A stretch of DNA of 64,000 nucleotides from positions 124,001 through 188,000 of the forward strand of contig JAEUJZ010000013.1 of assembly GCA_016794505.1 (NCBI GenBank), written 5' to 3'. Both the position numbers and the translations under genes were made by a program. The notes below the pieces were generated by a model. It worked only from the letters and a program-made list of their open reading frames with translations, made no database searches and was not told the origin of the DNA. Positions 24,920-34,850 of the stretch are shown here, one piece after another. Each line of letters opens with the position of its first letter. Position 1 is the first letter of the stretch. The DNA is from Myxococcales bacterium (GTDB taxonomy: Bacteria > Myxococcota_A > Polyangia > Palsa-1104 > JAEUJZ01).

Positions 24920-27900
24920 TCAACCATCCTGCGCATCCGGGCGCTCGGACGACGGCAGGGCATCGCTGCCGCCCACGCTCGCCGGCAGATGAAAGAAGAA
25001 GGTCGTGCTGCGACCGGACTCACTTTCGAAGCGGATGTCACCGCCGTACAGCCAAGTGATCTTGCGAACGGTGTTCAGACCGAGCCCCGTGCCACTGCTT
25101 GGCTTGGTGGAAAAGAATGGCTCAAAGATTCGCGGCTGTATCGCCTGCGGAATTCCTGCACCGCTGTCCGTGATCGCGATCTGCCAAAACAAGCGTCCAT
25201 CGGGCTGCGTCAGCATCTGCGCCACGCAGCGAATCACGCAGGCTCGCTCTGGGTCTCGCTGTCGACGCTCTCGCAACGCATCGACCGCGTTCAAGATCAA
25301 GTTGCGAACAATGGAATCAACGTGCTCGGGCAGGCACGCAATCTGACAGGTGGCAGGGATCGATTCCCATTCCAGCGCGATCGACTCGGTTGCCAATAGG
25401 TTGCGTAGCTCGACGGCGATGGCCTGCAGCACCTGGCGCAACGCGACCCCCTGACCAGGAACCAGCTTGGCCGACTGCTTGCCGAGCTGCGCATACTCCA
25501 AAAGCAAGCGCGTAAGACCCAGCGTTCGACCCAGCGCCTGATCGATGTGCAATAGCGTCTGGTGGAGCTGCTGCTCGTTCTGATTCAGTGTCCGTATGCT
25601 TTCGACGACGCGCGCTCGTTGTTCGGCGGAAAGCGTGTCGCGCACGGCCAGAAATAGCTCTTTCAAGGCGCGACTGTTGTCGATGCACAGGCTCCAGGTT
25701 TCTTCATCGCCCGCAGCCGATACGGCGCTTGTGGCCCCATGCTTCTGCCCTTCGATCGCGACCACGCGTGATAGCAGCATGCGAGCGCCAGTCATGGCGT
25801 TGCGGACCTCGTGCGCAAAACCACCTGCCATCTGTGCCTCGGTGGACTGTCGCTCCAAGCGAAGCAGGCGAGCCTGCGCTTCGTGCAGCGCACGGGTGCG
25901 CTCGGCAACGCGCCGCTCAAGCTGGGAATACAAAAGCGCATTGTCGATCGAGATCGCCACCTGTGCGCAGAGCGCCGTTAGAAGCTCGGCTCGCGCTGCC
26001 GTAAATGCACCAGCCACCAGCGTGTTTTCCAAGTACAGCACGCCCATCAGCGCGCCCTGGTGCAGAAGCGGCAAGCACAAGACCGAACGCGGACGCCGCC
26101 GCACGACGACCGGATCTTGACTGAAGTCACTGCCGCCTTCCCCACCCAGCGTGGCATCCGGCAAGAGCACGCGCTGCTGGGTACGGCGGACGTAGTGGAC
26201 GATGCTGGGCACAAGGCGTGGTGTGGCGTCGATCGCGAGCTGCGGATCAAGCATGCGCAGCCCAGCTTGGGCATCCAGCAAGGCAAAGGTGCGCAGCGTA
26301 TCTTCCGAAGATGGAAGAGGGGCGCTTTGCCCAGCGCCGCCCCGGCCATCCGGTGCGGTTGCATCACGCGAAGATACGTCCAGGATCAGCGCCGCGTTTT
26401 CCGCTCCGGCGTTTTCTGCGATCAGGTTCATGCTGCGCAGCAGCAGCTTGTCGATCGTGACCTCGCTGGATAGCGCCTGCACTGCGCGCAGTAGCGTAGG
26501 CACATCAAACGCGGCCGCGGCCTGCGCGCTGGTGGTGCTGACGCTGAGCTGCACATCGATGGGCGAGCCGGATCCGCTGCCGGCTGCGATTCGTTCGGGA
26601 ACGGCAACCGAGATCCCGGACCACGTCGCTGTGCTGGCTTCGCTGCGCACCAGATCAGGATGCGCACGATCGATGGCCGCCACCTTGGCAAGAGCGCCAT
26701 ATCGCTCATACGCGCGACGCGCCTGCACAAGGTACAGGTCGGCCGCGTCATCGAGTTGCCGCAGACGCAACAGCGTGGCCATTCGTTCGAGCGCGATGGC
26801 TTCATCGCGCAGGTAACTTCCATGCCGAGCCGCCTGCACAGCCTGCGAAAGATCGCGCAGCGAATCATCGCTGCGTCCCGCCAGCCAGGCCTGTTCGGCC
26901 CGCACCATCAGGAAGCGATGGCGAAAGTTCGGGGGTGCATGCTGCGCCCAGCGCGCCAGCGCCTTGGCATTGTGCTGCAGCCGTCGGTGCAAACGCAGCC
27001 GACGCAGACCCGTCAACTGCGGCAGAGCTTGGGCGATCAGCAGTGCTTCCAGGTGATAGAACTCGACCACATCCAGAAGACCCAAGAGCACGGCATCGGC
27101 ATCGGGACGATTGGCATCGCAGTGCTGCAGCCCCAGCATCGGCTCGGAAAAGATCAGGCACAGCAGCGCGCGGTAGTTGTGGTGGAAATACACCTGCACG
27201 CGCATCTGCATCTCGGTCAGCGTGCGCAGGCACTTGTCTTGATCGAAGTCCGCAGAGCTAAGCTGCAGCGGGCCCAAGGTCTCGCCGCGCAGCGCACGGG
27301 CCACTTGACGGATCAGGCGCAGGGCCTCAAAGCCCGCGGCGTGGTTCATAAGCGCTGCCGCTGCCAGGTAACGTTCGCAGTCGGCAATCAGCTCACCAAG
27401 TGGACCGCCCGACAGCAGATGCCAGCGCGCCAGCGTGTTTACCGCATACACGGAGTAGGTCAGATTTCCTGACTCCTCGCCGCGCCGCCACGCCGCATGC
27501 AGGAGCGGCTCGCCCGAGCGCAGCGGATGCGCGAAGTGGTTGGCGATCGCGACATAGACGCACTTGACCTGGGACTCGGTAAACGCGTCGGGATAGCGCT
27601 CGACCAAACGCAGTGCGAGCTGGCCTAGCTCTTCTCCCTCCGCGAAATTGCCCAGCCCGGATCCGACGATGGCCGCCAGAAAGACATACGCCACCGCTGA
27701 CAGCGCATGATGTCCGCGGCGCAGCGAGAGCTGGATCATGCGGCACAGCAGCACCGCAAGCAGGTTGGGGCTGACGAAGTATGCGGATGCTGTGGCATCG
27801 CTCAGCATGCGCAGAATACCGATGGCGTCTGGATCGATCAGCGCCGGCAGTTCCAGCAAGCCAAGCAAGCTGTCGGCCTGAGCCAAGCCGTTCTCTCGCT

Positions 27901-30900
27901 TGTGGGCCGCAGCGAGACGGGCGGCCCGGCGCATCGCCCGACGAGTGCGCACGATTTCAAACAAGACAGTGACCGCACTCGGCGAGCGCGGCAGCGCAAT
28001 CCCCAGCTCGCTGAGCCCATCGAGGAGGGCATAGCTGGACAGCGTGGTATCGCCGACGTGACGATGGAAAAGGCCCGCGACATAGTAAACGCGTGCCTTT
28101 TCGGATCGGGTTGGTGCCTTCTCAACCAGCAGCGCCAAGAGCTGCTTCGCTTCCTCGAAGTGTCCGCTGAGATAGGCACACTCGGCTTGCCCGATGAAGA
28201 GCTCCATGGCGAGCGCAGGGTGGCGGTTCCACGCGTCGACCGGCAGCCGCTCGACACCCAGACGAAAGTTCTCGTGTGCCGTCACAAACGCCGCCGCCGC
28301 TCGGGCTCGTTGGGCCGTGCGCAGGTTGAGCTGGCACAGGATCATTTTTTCGCGATCGTCCAAGAGCGCATGCGCTTCGTTGAGGTGGCTGCTGAGCGCA
28401 AACAGGGTGCGATCGTCGAGGCTGCTTGGAGCCTGTGCCACGGTGTCGCTACAACCCAGCGCACGCGTCTCTTCGCTGCGAGCGCCTTGCGCTGCGCTGG
28501 GCAGACTGCGCGCCAAGAGCGCGCGTCCAATCTGTGCGTGCAGCAGGCGCCGTTCTTGATCGTTGAGGGTCGAATACGCCGCTTGCTGAATCCGATCATG
28601 GGCAAAGCGATAAGCACCGGCACGCGGCAACAAGAAGCCTTCGGAGACCGCTTCGCGCAGCGCTTGTTCAAGCCGTTCTCCCGTCGGCAACGCCGCGATC
28701 GGCGCATCGCCAAGAGCTTCTGCCTGGGCTGCTTGCAGGTCCTTGGGCCGAATGTCGTGACCATGTACCGCTGCGCGCTGCAGCAAGGCACGCGTGGCAA
28801 CCGGAAGCTGGCTCAGGCGCTGCACCAAGACCTCGACGACATTGTCGGCAATCGGAGCGATCCCGATTTCCGCCATCTGCCACGTCCAGCGCTGCGCGGA
28901 GCGATCGAATCGCAACAAGCCATCGCGATACAGCTTGCTGAGATAGGCTCCAGCGAACAGGGCGTTGCCGTGCGTCTTCTGCCACAGGCGTTCTGATAGC
29001 TCGCGCGTCTCATCCGCAGGCAAGTGCAGCGTGTCTGCGACGAAGTCGTTCAAGCTGCCTTCCGAAAGCGGGCCCAACGAGATGCGATTCACGGGGCACG
29101 CGATGCGAGTTATCTCGGCAAGCAAGGCATGCAGAGGATGCGCCGGCCCGACTTCACTGTCGCGATAGGCCGCGATGACGATCAAGCTGCCACCTCGCCG
29201 ATCGGCCAAGACCAAGGGCAGAAGCTCAAGCGTTGCAGCGTCCGCCCACTGCACATCATCAAGAAACAGAATCAGCGGGATGCCCTGTCTGGATAGGGCC
29301 CTCAGCAGGCGCTGAAATGCGGCACGAAATCGGTTGCGTAGCTCGGCAGCCGGAAGCTCTGGCGGGGGCGACTGCTTGCCCAAAATGATCTCAAGCTCAG
29401 GCAGCAGTGGACACAAAACCGAGGCCAGAGCGGCACTATCGAGCGCCGCGTGGCTCTCTGCCGGCGCGCTTGCCAAGACCTGCAGCAAACGCAGCCGCCA
29501 GCGCTGCAGCACGTTCTCGCTGCTGCTCGCAATCTGATGCAACGCATGGGACAGCGCAGCCAAGAGCGCGCTGTACGGACGGTCGCGGGCTAGCTGATCG
29601 AACTTGCCGCGCGCAAAGAATCCCAGGCTGCGCGGAGCAGGAAGCGGCGCTGCTCGATCCACGTGTCTACTGTCGTTTGATGCAGAAGCAAGCGGCCGCG
29701 TGCTGCGAGCATGCTGTTCGACGAGGATGCGCTGCAGCTCTGAGATGACGGCACTCTTGCCGATCCCAGCCGCTCCACTTACAAGGACAAGCTCAGGACT
29801 GGCGGAATCGGCGACGCGCTGTACGCAGGCGGAAAGAATCGCGATCTCGCGCTCGCGACCGTGCAAGCGCTGCGTGAGCTGAAAGCGCTCGCGGATGTCG
29901 CGCGTGCCGATCGCAAAGTCAGGGATCGTCGCGTGGTCACGACTCTGCTCCAGCAGAACCAGACACTCGGACAGATCGCGCTGAACCCCAAGGCTGCTTT
30001 GATATCGCTCTTCAGGCGCTTTGGCGAGAAGCTTTTCGACGATGCGCTCGACGACGACCGGCACATGCGGAGCGACTTGCGAAAGTGGCGGTGGCTGGCG
30101 AGCGATATGGCAGTGCAGAAGCTCCAGCGGATCGCGCGAGGGAAAGGGCAGTCGCCCGGCAAGCAAGCGATACAGCGTAATCCCCAGCGCATACAGATCG
30201 GTGCGGTAGTCGACGGAACGATTCATGCGCCCGGACTGCTCGGGCGACAAGTACGCTAGGGTTCCTTCCAGGCGGCCGTCGGCAAGCTCGCCCGTGGTGG
30301 CGCTGCCAGAGTTGCCAGCAGTTGCTGCCGCGCTGTCAGGGCTGATGGCTGGCTCTAGCTCGCGGGGCATGCGCGTCGCGAGGTTGAAGTCGATGATCTG
30401 CACGGCGACATGGAGCGGCATGTCCTCAGCCGCTCGCCGCACCAGGATGTTGTTCGGGTTCAGATCCTTGTGGATGACATCGCACAGATGAACGTGGTGC
30501 AGGATCTCGGCGATACGAGCCCCGATCGAAAGGGCCTGTGCCAAAGGGGGTGTGCCGCGCTGCAGGAACTGGCTCAGAGACTCTCCGCCAAAGTCAGAAA
30601 GAACCAAGGCGCAGCCTAAAGGCTCCACCGCACTGCCGCCGAATTCGATGAAGTCCAGCAGGCACGGCAGGGCCCCTGCCGCAACCACTGTCGGAGCAGC
30701 CAGCTTGAGCTGCACGAGGATGTCGTGCTCGTGCCGCAAGCGCTGTTCACCGACGGCATGCTGCAGACCAGGACGCTTGAGCACCGCCTGCGTCTGGTCG
30801 CGACGATCAAAAACCCGCTCGATGATCGAAGCGCCGCTTGTGTGCAGCGTCTCGACCCACTCAAAGCGCTCGACCAGCCACGCCGGCAGCATGGGGCCAA

Positions 30901-30937
30901 GACCAGTCTTCGAGCTCGCGGCCGATGGATCGTTCAT
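24920..30937 (-). CDS. Trifunctional Ser/Thr kinase - AAA ATPase - GAF - histidine kinase
   Basis: This 2005-residue protein has these parts. A kinase-like domain (about 25-320) carries the catalytic-loop motif IHKDLNPNNIL and, at 183-185, DFN instead of DFG. A STAND/AAA-type ATPase follows, with Walker A SGAAGIGKS (K394) and Walker B LILFLDDVQWAD. A long helical/TPR-like sensor region covers about 700-1400. A GAF domain (about 1440-1640) precedes a dimerisation region with the phosphoacceptor H1709 in GFAHEVRNAMTGA. The C-terminal HATPase_c domain has NLILNAVDAL, DSGAGIP and GTGLGLNTVRKI. Such fusions occur in myxobacteria and cyanobacteria and act as large cytoplasmic signal integrators. 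No response regulator lies next to it. It follows the 31011-33353 kinase by 73 bp. Confidence 0.92.
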   Translation of the reverse strand: MNDPSAASSKTGLGPMLPAWLVERFEWVETLHTSGASIIERVFDRRDQTQAVLKRPGLQHAVGEQRLRHEHDILVQLKLAAPTVVAAGALPCLLDFIEFGGSAVEPLGCALVLSDFGGESLSQFLQRGTPPLAQALSIGARIAEILHHVHLCDVIHKDLNPNNILVRRAAEDMPLHVAVQIIDFNLATRMPRELEPAISPDSAAATAGNSGSATTGELADGRLEGTLAYLSPEQSGRMNRSVDYRTDLYALGITLYRLLAGRLPFPSRDPLELLHCHIARQPPPLSQVAPHVPVVVERIVEKLLAKAPEERYQSSLGVQRDLSECLVLLEQSRDHATIPDFAIGTRDIRERFQLTQRLHGREREIAILSACVQRVADSASPELVLVSGAAGIGKSAVISELQRILVEQHARSTRPLASASNDSRHVDRAAPLPAPRSLGFFARGKFDQLARDRPYSALLAALSHALHQIASSSENVLQRWRLRLLQVLASAPAESHAALDSAALASVLCPLLPELEIILGKQSPPPELPAAELRNRFRAAFQRLLRALSRQGIPLILFLDDVQWADAATLELLPLVLADRRGGSLIVIAAYRDSEVGPAHPLHALLAEITRIACPVNRISLGPLSEGSLNDFVADTLHLPADETRELSERLWQKTHGNALFAGAYLSKLYRDGLLRFDRSAQRWTWQMAEIGIAPIADNVVEVLVQRLSQLPVATRALLQRAAVHGHDIRPKDLQAAQAEALGDAPIAALPTGERLEQALREAVSEGFLLPRAGAYRFAHDRIQQAAYSTLNDQERRLLHAQIGRALLARSLPSAAQGARSEETRALGCSDTVAQAPSSLDDRTLFALSSHLNEAHALLDDREKMILCQLNLRTAQRARAAAAFVTAHENFRLGVERLPVDAWNRHPALAMELFIGQAECAYLSGHFEEAKQLLALLVEKAPTRSEKARVYYVAGLFHRHVGDTTLSSYALLDGLSELGIALPRSPSAVTVLFEIVRTRRAMRRAARLAAAHKRENGLAQADSLLGLLELPALIDPDAIGILRMLSDATASAYFVSPNLLAVLLCRMIQLSLRRGHHALSAVAYVFLAAIVGSGLGNFAEGEELGQLALRLVERYPDAFTESQVKCVYVAIANHFAHPLRSGEPLLHAAWRRGEESGNLTYSVYAVNTLARWHLLSGGPLGELIADCERYLAAAALMNHAAGFEALRLIRQVARALRGETLGPLQLSSADFDQDKCLRTLTEMQMRVQVYFHHNYRALLCLIFSEPMLGLQHCDANRPDADAVLLGLLDVVEFYHLEALLIAQALPQLTGLRRLRLHRRLQHNAKALARWAQHAPPNFRHRFLMVRAEQAWLAGRSDDSLRDLSQAVQAARHGSYLRDEAIALERMATLLRLRQLDDAADLYLVQARRAYERYGALAKVAAIDRAHPDLVRSEASTATWSGISVAVPERIAAGSGSGSPIDVQLSVSTTSAQAAAAFDVPTLLRAVQALSSEVTIDKLLLRSMNLIAENAGAENAALILDVSSRDATAPDGRGGAGQSAPLPSSEDTLRTFALLDAQAGLRMLDPQLAIDATPRLVPSIVHYVRRTQQRVLLPDATLGGEGGSDFSQDPVVVRRRPRSVLCLPLLHQGALMGVLYLENTLVAGAFTAARAELLTALCAQVAISIDNALLYSQLERRVAERTRALHEAQARLLRLERQSTEAQMAGGFAHEVRNAMTGARMLLSRVVAIEGQKHGATSAVSAAGDEETWSLCIDNSRALKELFLAVRDTLSAEQRARVVESIRTLNQNEQQLHQTLLHIDQALGRTLGLTRLLLEYAQLGKQSAKLVPGQGVALRQVLQAIAVELRNLLATESIALEWESIPATCQIACLPEHVDSIVRNLILNAVDALRERRQRDPERACVIRCVAQMLTQPDGRLFWQIAITDSGAGIPQAIQPRIFEPFFSTKPSSGTGLGLNTVRKITWLYGGDIRFESESGRSTTFFFHLPASVGGSDALPSSERPDAQDG

Positions 30938-31010
30938 GCTGCTCTCACGCGTGTTGACTCGCGGGCTGAGCAGCGCTCGCGCGGCAGTCGCTGATCGTCC
31001 GCGTGGGGCG

Positions 31011-33353
31011 TTAGAACACTTTGGGCTTCTTCTTGGGCACGACCCCTACCGCCGTTGGTGGCTTCTTCACGGGGGTGGGCGTCGACGGCTTGGTCTTCTT
31101 TGGGTCGTTGCTCTTGGCCGTTGCGGTACCACTGGGATCGGTTTCGCCCGTGGGGTTGTCGCTGCCTGCAACATCGGGAGCCTTGCTTGGCGTCGACGGC
31201 GGAGTCGCGGCGCTCGGCTCCTCGGCTTTGTCCGTGCTAGGACGCGCGGCTTGGCCACCTGGGTCCGATCCGGTCGGACGGGTCGGCGTTGCGCTGGTCG
31301 GAGAGTCCGTTTGCGTCGAGGAAGAGCTGCCGCCGCCCGAAAGGAGGATCAGCAACAAGACAACAAAGACCAGAGCCGCCAGAGCGCCGCCTGCGATCGC
31401 CAGCCGACGCGGTTCGCGAGGCGCGATGCCCGTCAAGGCAAAGGCGCGATCACGAAGCTGCTGCAGCTGCAGGCTCAAGGCCGCGCGACTGGCAGACGAG
31501 ATCGCCTGCTCGCCCGTTGCACGTGACAGCGTATTGGGAATGCCTGAATCGAATGCACTGCTCGGCAGCGAAGGCTTAAGGCCACTCATCGGCAGCGTGG
31601 CATTCATCGCGTTTGAGGAGCTGCGCAGGTCATCCTTCTTTACGCGAGGCACAAGGCCGGTGATCGGAATGGTTGCTTTGAAGTCGCTGCCCGCGCCTGG
31701 GATCTGGCCCCCCGCGTTGAAGGCCACTTGCGTCGGAATGGCTTGCAGATCGGTCGGCTCGCTGGGCTCACGCGGCTCGCTGGTCGCGGCATTGCCATCG
31801 CTGCCCGCCGATGTGCTGACTGGCGTCTTGCTGCTGTCCGCAAGCAGCGAGTCAAAAGCCGACGATGCCATCGAGATGCTCGTCGGTGTATTGCCACTGG
31901 GCGGACGCCTGCTGGCGGCATCGGCCTTGGCTGGCTCGACGCTGGACTGGGCGTTGACCCGCGTGGGTGCCTCAGGAAACGGCGCCATCGCGGTCGGTGT
32001 CGTAGGGGTCGCAATCAGCTCGGCCGGAGCCTGCCCCACCGGCACGGTCAGCGGCAGCATGTCACCAGCAATCGCGGGAATCGTCCGCACCATCTCGGGG
32101 GCAGGAGCGATCTGCGGCTGCGTGACTGCGCTGGGTGGGTTGGCAGCATTGCCAAGGGGGCTGGTAATCGGTGTCGGAGTGCCCCCGGATGCCTTGGCCA
32201 AGTAAGGAATGCGCGTGGCCGCGCTCGGCGTGCTCGGAGGATACGCAGCCGATGCTGCAGGCTGCGCCGCCATGTGAGGCACGCGCGTCGGAGCATCCTG
32301 TACTGGACCCGCGGCGGTGGCCGAGGCATTGACGGCGGGTAGAGCCCCTTGCGACAAGCCCGGCAGCTGACCTGACGGGGCAGCCGGATCGATGGGCAGC
32401 GCCATGCGCATCACGGCGCTGTTCATCTGCAGGCCCGACGTGAAGCGCATCTGCGCCCCCACCGTCTGCCCATGCCCGCTGATCGCGCGCACGAAGTCCG
32501 CCATGCGCGGGAAGCGATCATCTTTCTTCTTGGACATGGCGCGGGAGATCGCGTTGATCACGTGCTCGGGAACATCGGGGCACAGCTCTTTGAGCGGCAC
32601 CGGCTGCTCATGAACCACCATGTAAAGGACGCCGACCAGATTCTCGCCGTCGAAAGGCAGCTTGCCCGATAGCGACAGGTACATGATCACGCCAAGCGAC
32701 CACTGATCCGCGCGACCATCGAGCTGTGAGTTTTGACCCAGCGCCGCCTCGGGAGACATGAACTGCGGCGTGCCCAAGATCGTCATGTCGCGCGTCATCT
32801 GCGCACCAGCCCGACGGATCTTCGAGATGCCAAAGTCCACGACTTTGGCGATCTCGGTCACCATGTCGGCGAGCTCGTGCCGAACCAGATAGATGTTCTG
32901 CGGCTTGATGTCGCGATGGATTACGCCGCGATCGTGCGCCGCATGCAGAGCGCTGCCGACTTGGCGCCCAATATCCAGAACTTGATCGAGCGGCAGTTTC
33001 CCGACGGTGCAGAGCCGCTGGTAGAGGTCTTCACCTTCCAGTAGCTCCATGACGATAAATGGCGCGCCGTCTTCGTCTGCATCGAAGTCTGTGACCTGCA
33101 CGATATGCGGATGACGCAGGGCCGACACCGTTCGCGCTTCGTCCTGAAAGCGCTTGTAGATCTCGGCATCGGCGGCCGTCTCGCGGTGCAGAACCTTGAC
33201 GGCAAACATGCCGCCTGTGCGCACGTGGCGCGCTGCATAGACCGCGCCCATACCGCCGCCACCCAGGAGGCGTTCGATTTGGTACGTTCGGGCCAAGGTG
33301 CGGCCGATCATGTCTGCCGGCTGCGGCATAGAAGGCTCTACACTCTCCAGCAC
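31011..33353 (-). CDS. Membrane Ser/Thr protein kinase
   Basis: The protein has 780 residues from the GTG at 33353; an ATG 24 bp downstream (33329) has a better ribosome site (GGAGAG) and may be the real start. The kinase domain (about 22-290) is complete: GGGGMGAVY loop, K53 in FAVKVLH, catalytic D148 in IHRDIKPQN, D173 in VDFGISK, and the MSPEA APE-type motif. A long Ala/Pro/Thr-rich linker (300-680) precedes one transmembrane helix (RRLAIAGGALAALVFVVLLLILL). A low-complexity Ser/Thr/Pro tail rich in Lys follows (KKKPKVF end). It is the active-looking counterpart of the HRN kinase homologue at 2231-4552. Substrates are unknown. Confidence 0.92.
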   Translation of the reverse strand: MLESVEPSMPQPADMIGRTLARTYQIERLLGGGGMGAVYAARHVRTGGMFAVKVLHRETAADAEIYKRFQDEARTVSALRHPHIVQVTDFDADEDGAPFIVMELLEGEDLYQRLCTVGKLPLDQVLDIGRQVGSALHAAHDRGVIHRDIKPQNIYLVRHELADMVTEIAKVVDFGISKIRRAGAQMTRDMTILGTPQFMSPEAALGQNSQLDGRADQWSLGVIMYLSLSGKLPFDGENLVGVLYMVVHEQPVPLKELCPDVPEHVINAISRAMSKKKDDRFPRMADFVRAISGHGQTVGAQMRFTSGLQMNSAVMRMALPIDPAAPSGQLPGLSQGALPAVNASATAAGPVQDAPTRVPHMAAQPAASAAYPPSTPSAATRIPYLAKASGGTPTPITSPLGNAANPPSAVTQPQIAPAPEMVRTIPAIAGDMLPLTVPVGQAPAELIATPTTPTAMAPFPEAPTRVNAQSSVEPAKADAASRRPPSGNTPTSISMASSAFDSLLADSSKTPVSTSAGSDGNAATSEPREPSEPTDLQAIPTQVAFNAGGQIPGAGSDFKATIPITGLVPRVKKDDLRSSSNAMNATLPMSGLKPSLPSSAFDSGIPNTLSRATGEQAISSASRAALSLQLQQLRDRAFALTGIAPREPRRLAIAGGALAALVFVVLLLILLSGGGSSSSTQTDSPTSATPTRPTGSDPGGQAARPSTDKAEEPSAATPPSTPSKAPDVAGSDNPTGETDPSGTATAKSNDPKKTKPSTPTPVKKPPTAVGVVPKKKPKVF

Positions 33354-33380
33354 GCCGTCGATAAAATGGCGCTCACGTTT

Positions 33381-33386
33381 ACTATA
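33381..33386 (-). promoter_or_regulatory. Possible -10 element (TATAGT) for the kinase gene
   Basis: In the 256-bp divergent gap between the kinase (minus) and P450 (plus) genes, TATAGT on the minus strand matches the -10 consensus at 5 of 6 positions and lies 28 bp from the kinase start codon. No good -35 is seen at the usual distance. Nothing else in the gap is recognisable. Confidence 0.25.
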
Positions 33387-33609
33387 GACCAGTCGCTCGC
33401 CTCGGGACTAGCTAAGATCTCGGGACCGTTTGTGGTCGCACGCCAGGACCCGCAAGCGGAGCACTTTCAGCCACCCCTTTGCACGGACCGCATGCGATGC
33501 TGCATGGAAAGCTGCAGTTCGATCTACGTGGCGCAGCCGGGCGCGGTGGGTCGGCTGCTCTGTGGATGTAGGGACGAAGGAAGGGCTGCGACTAAACGGA
33601 CGGGTTGCC

Positions 33610-34839
33610 ATGAGCGAACCAGAGTATTCGTACGAAGACTTGTACCTGCCCCTTGCTCCTCACTTTCGCGTCGATCCATACCCAGACCTACATCGGCTGC
33701 GAGCTCTCGATCCGGTTCACTGGTCGCGAACGGGATACTGCTGGGTGTTGTCGCGATACAACGACGTCAAGCAGGTGCTCTTCGACAAGCGCTTTGGCAT
33801 TGGTCTCGATCAGTTGATGCAGATCGAGGCGCTAAAGCCGGTGTTTGCTGAGCCGTACAACCAGATCATCCGCACGCAGCTTCTCGGTGCCGATCCGCCC
33901 GATCACACTCGCATCCGCGCGCTGTTCGCCAAGGCCGTGTCGCCCACGCGCTTGGACACTCTGCGGCGCTTGAGTAGCCAAATCGTCGACGAGCTGATCA
34001 GCAACGCCAAGGCCAACGGTGGCATGGATCTGATCGCTGACTTTGCACACCCGCTGCCGTTTCGCGTGATCTGCGAAATCTTGGGAATTCCCGAGTCTGA
34101 GCGCGCACCGCTGGTCGACTGGACGCACGCCATGATGCGGCCGACCGACCCAACACCCATGACGCCGGCCGATACTGCGTGGGCGAATCAGAGCGCGTAT
34201 GGTTTCCGCGACTTTTTTCTTTCGATGATGCGCGCCGATCGCGCACAACCCAAAGAGGGTTTCTTCCACGATCTGGTGCTTGCCACCGACGATGGAAAGA
34301 TCACAGAAGAAGAGCTGGTTGCCAACCTAATCCTGCTGTTTTGCGCCGGACACGACACGGTGATCAACCTGTTCGGCAATGGCATGCTCGCGCTGTTTCG
34401 GCATCCGCGACAGCTGCAGATCTTGCAGGAAGATCCCAGCCTGATCCGCGGCGCGATCGAGGAGCTCTTGCGGTACGACACAGCGGTGGCCATCGCGAGG
34501 CGGACTGCCATGGAGCCGGTTGAGATCGGCGGTCGTGTCATCGGGCGCGGACAGTACGTGCTGTGTCTGCTCAATGCAGCCAACCGCGATCCTGAGATCT
34601 TTGACGATCCCGATCGGCTCGACGTACGAAGGCAAAACGTGAAGGTGTTGTCCTTCGGCGGCGGCGTCCACTACTGCCTGGGCGCGCAGCTTGCGCGGGT
34701 GGAAGGCGAAGTGGGTCTCACCGCACTTCTGACACAGCTTCCCGGTCTAGAGCCGACGACGCTCGATCCCGTGTGGAGGCGCAACGTGTTCGTGCGCGGC
34801 ATCGAGTCGCTGCCCGTGATCTGTCAATCGCCAGCGTAA
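33610..34839 (+). CDS. Cytochrome P450
   Basis: The 409-residue soluble bacterial P450 starts at the ATG at 33610 (MSEPEYSYEDLYLP); the frame is open upstream to 33430 but that sequence is not P450-like. The I-helix oxygen-activation motif is LFCAGHDTVINL, the K-helix ExxR is EELLRYD, and the heme-ligand loop is FGGGVHYCLGAQLAR with axial Cys356. The C-helix region QLLGADPPDHTRIRALFAKAVSP is typical of the CYP107-like class involved in natural-product tailoring or xenobiotic oxidation. No ferredoxin or reductase gene is adjacent. It is translationally close to the next gene: its stop overlaps the ribosome site of the methyltransferase. Confidence 0.95.
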   Translation: MSEPEYSYEDLYLPLAPHFRVDPYPDLHRLRALDPVHWSRTGYCWVLSRYNDVKQVLFDKRFGIGLDQLMQIEALKPVFAEPYNQIIRTQLLGADPPDHTRIRALFAKAVSPTRLDTLRRLSSQIVDELISNAKANGGMDLIADFAHPLPFRVICEILGIPESERAPLVDWTHAMMRPTDPTPMTPADTAWANQSAYGFRDFFLSMMRADRAQPKEGFFHDLVLATDDGKITEEELVANLILLFCAGHDTVINLFGNGMLALFRHPRQLQILQEDPSLIRGAIEELLRYDTAVAIARRTAMEPVEIGGRVIGRGQYVLCLLNAANRDPEIFDDPDRLDVRRQNVKVLSFGGGVHYCLGAQLARVEGEVGLTALLTQLPGLEPTTLDPVWRRNVFVRGIESLPVICQSPA

Positions 34840-34850
34840 GGATCCGCATC

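Noticed and set aside
27707..28996. 429-codon open frame on the plus strand
   Set aside because: Antisense of the trifunctional kinase; low-complexity translation with no recognisable motif.
33430..33609. 60-codon N-terminal extension of the P450
   Set aside because: Arg/Trp-rich with no P450 similarity; the usual start MSEPEYSYEDLY lies at 33610.
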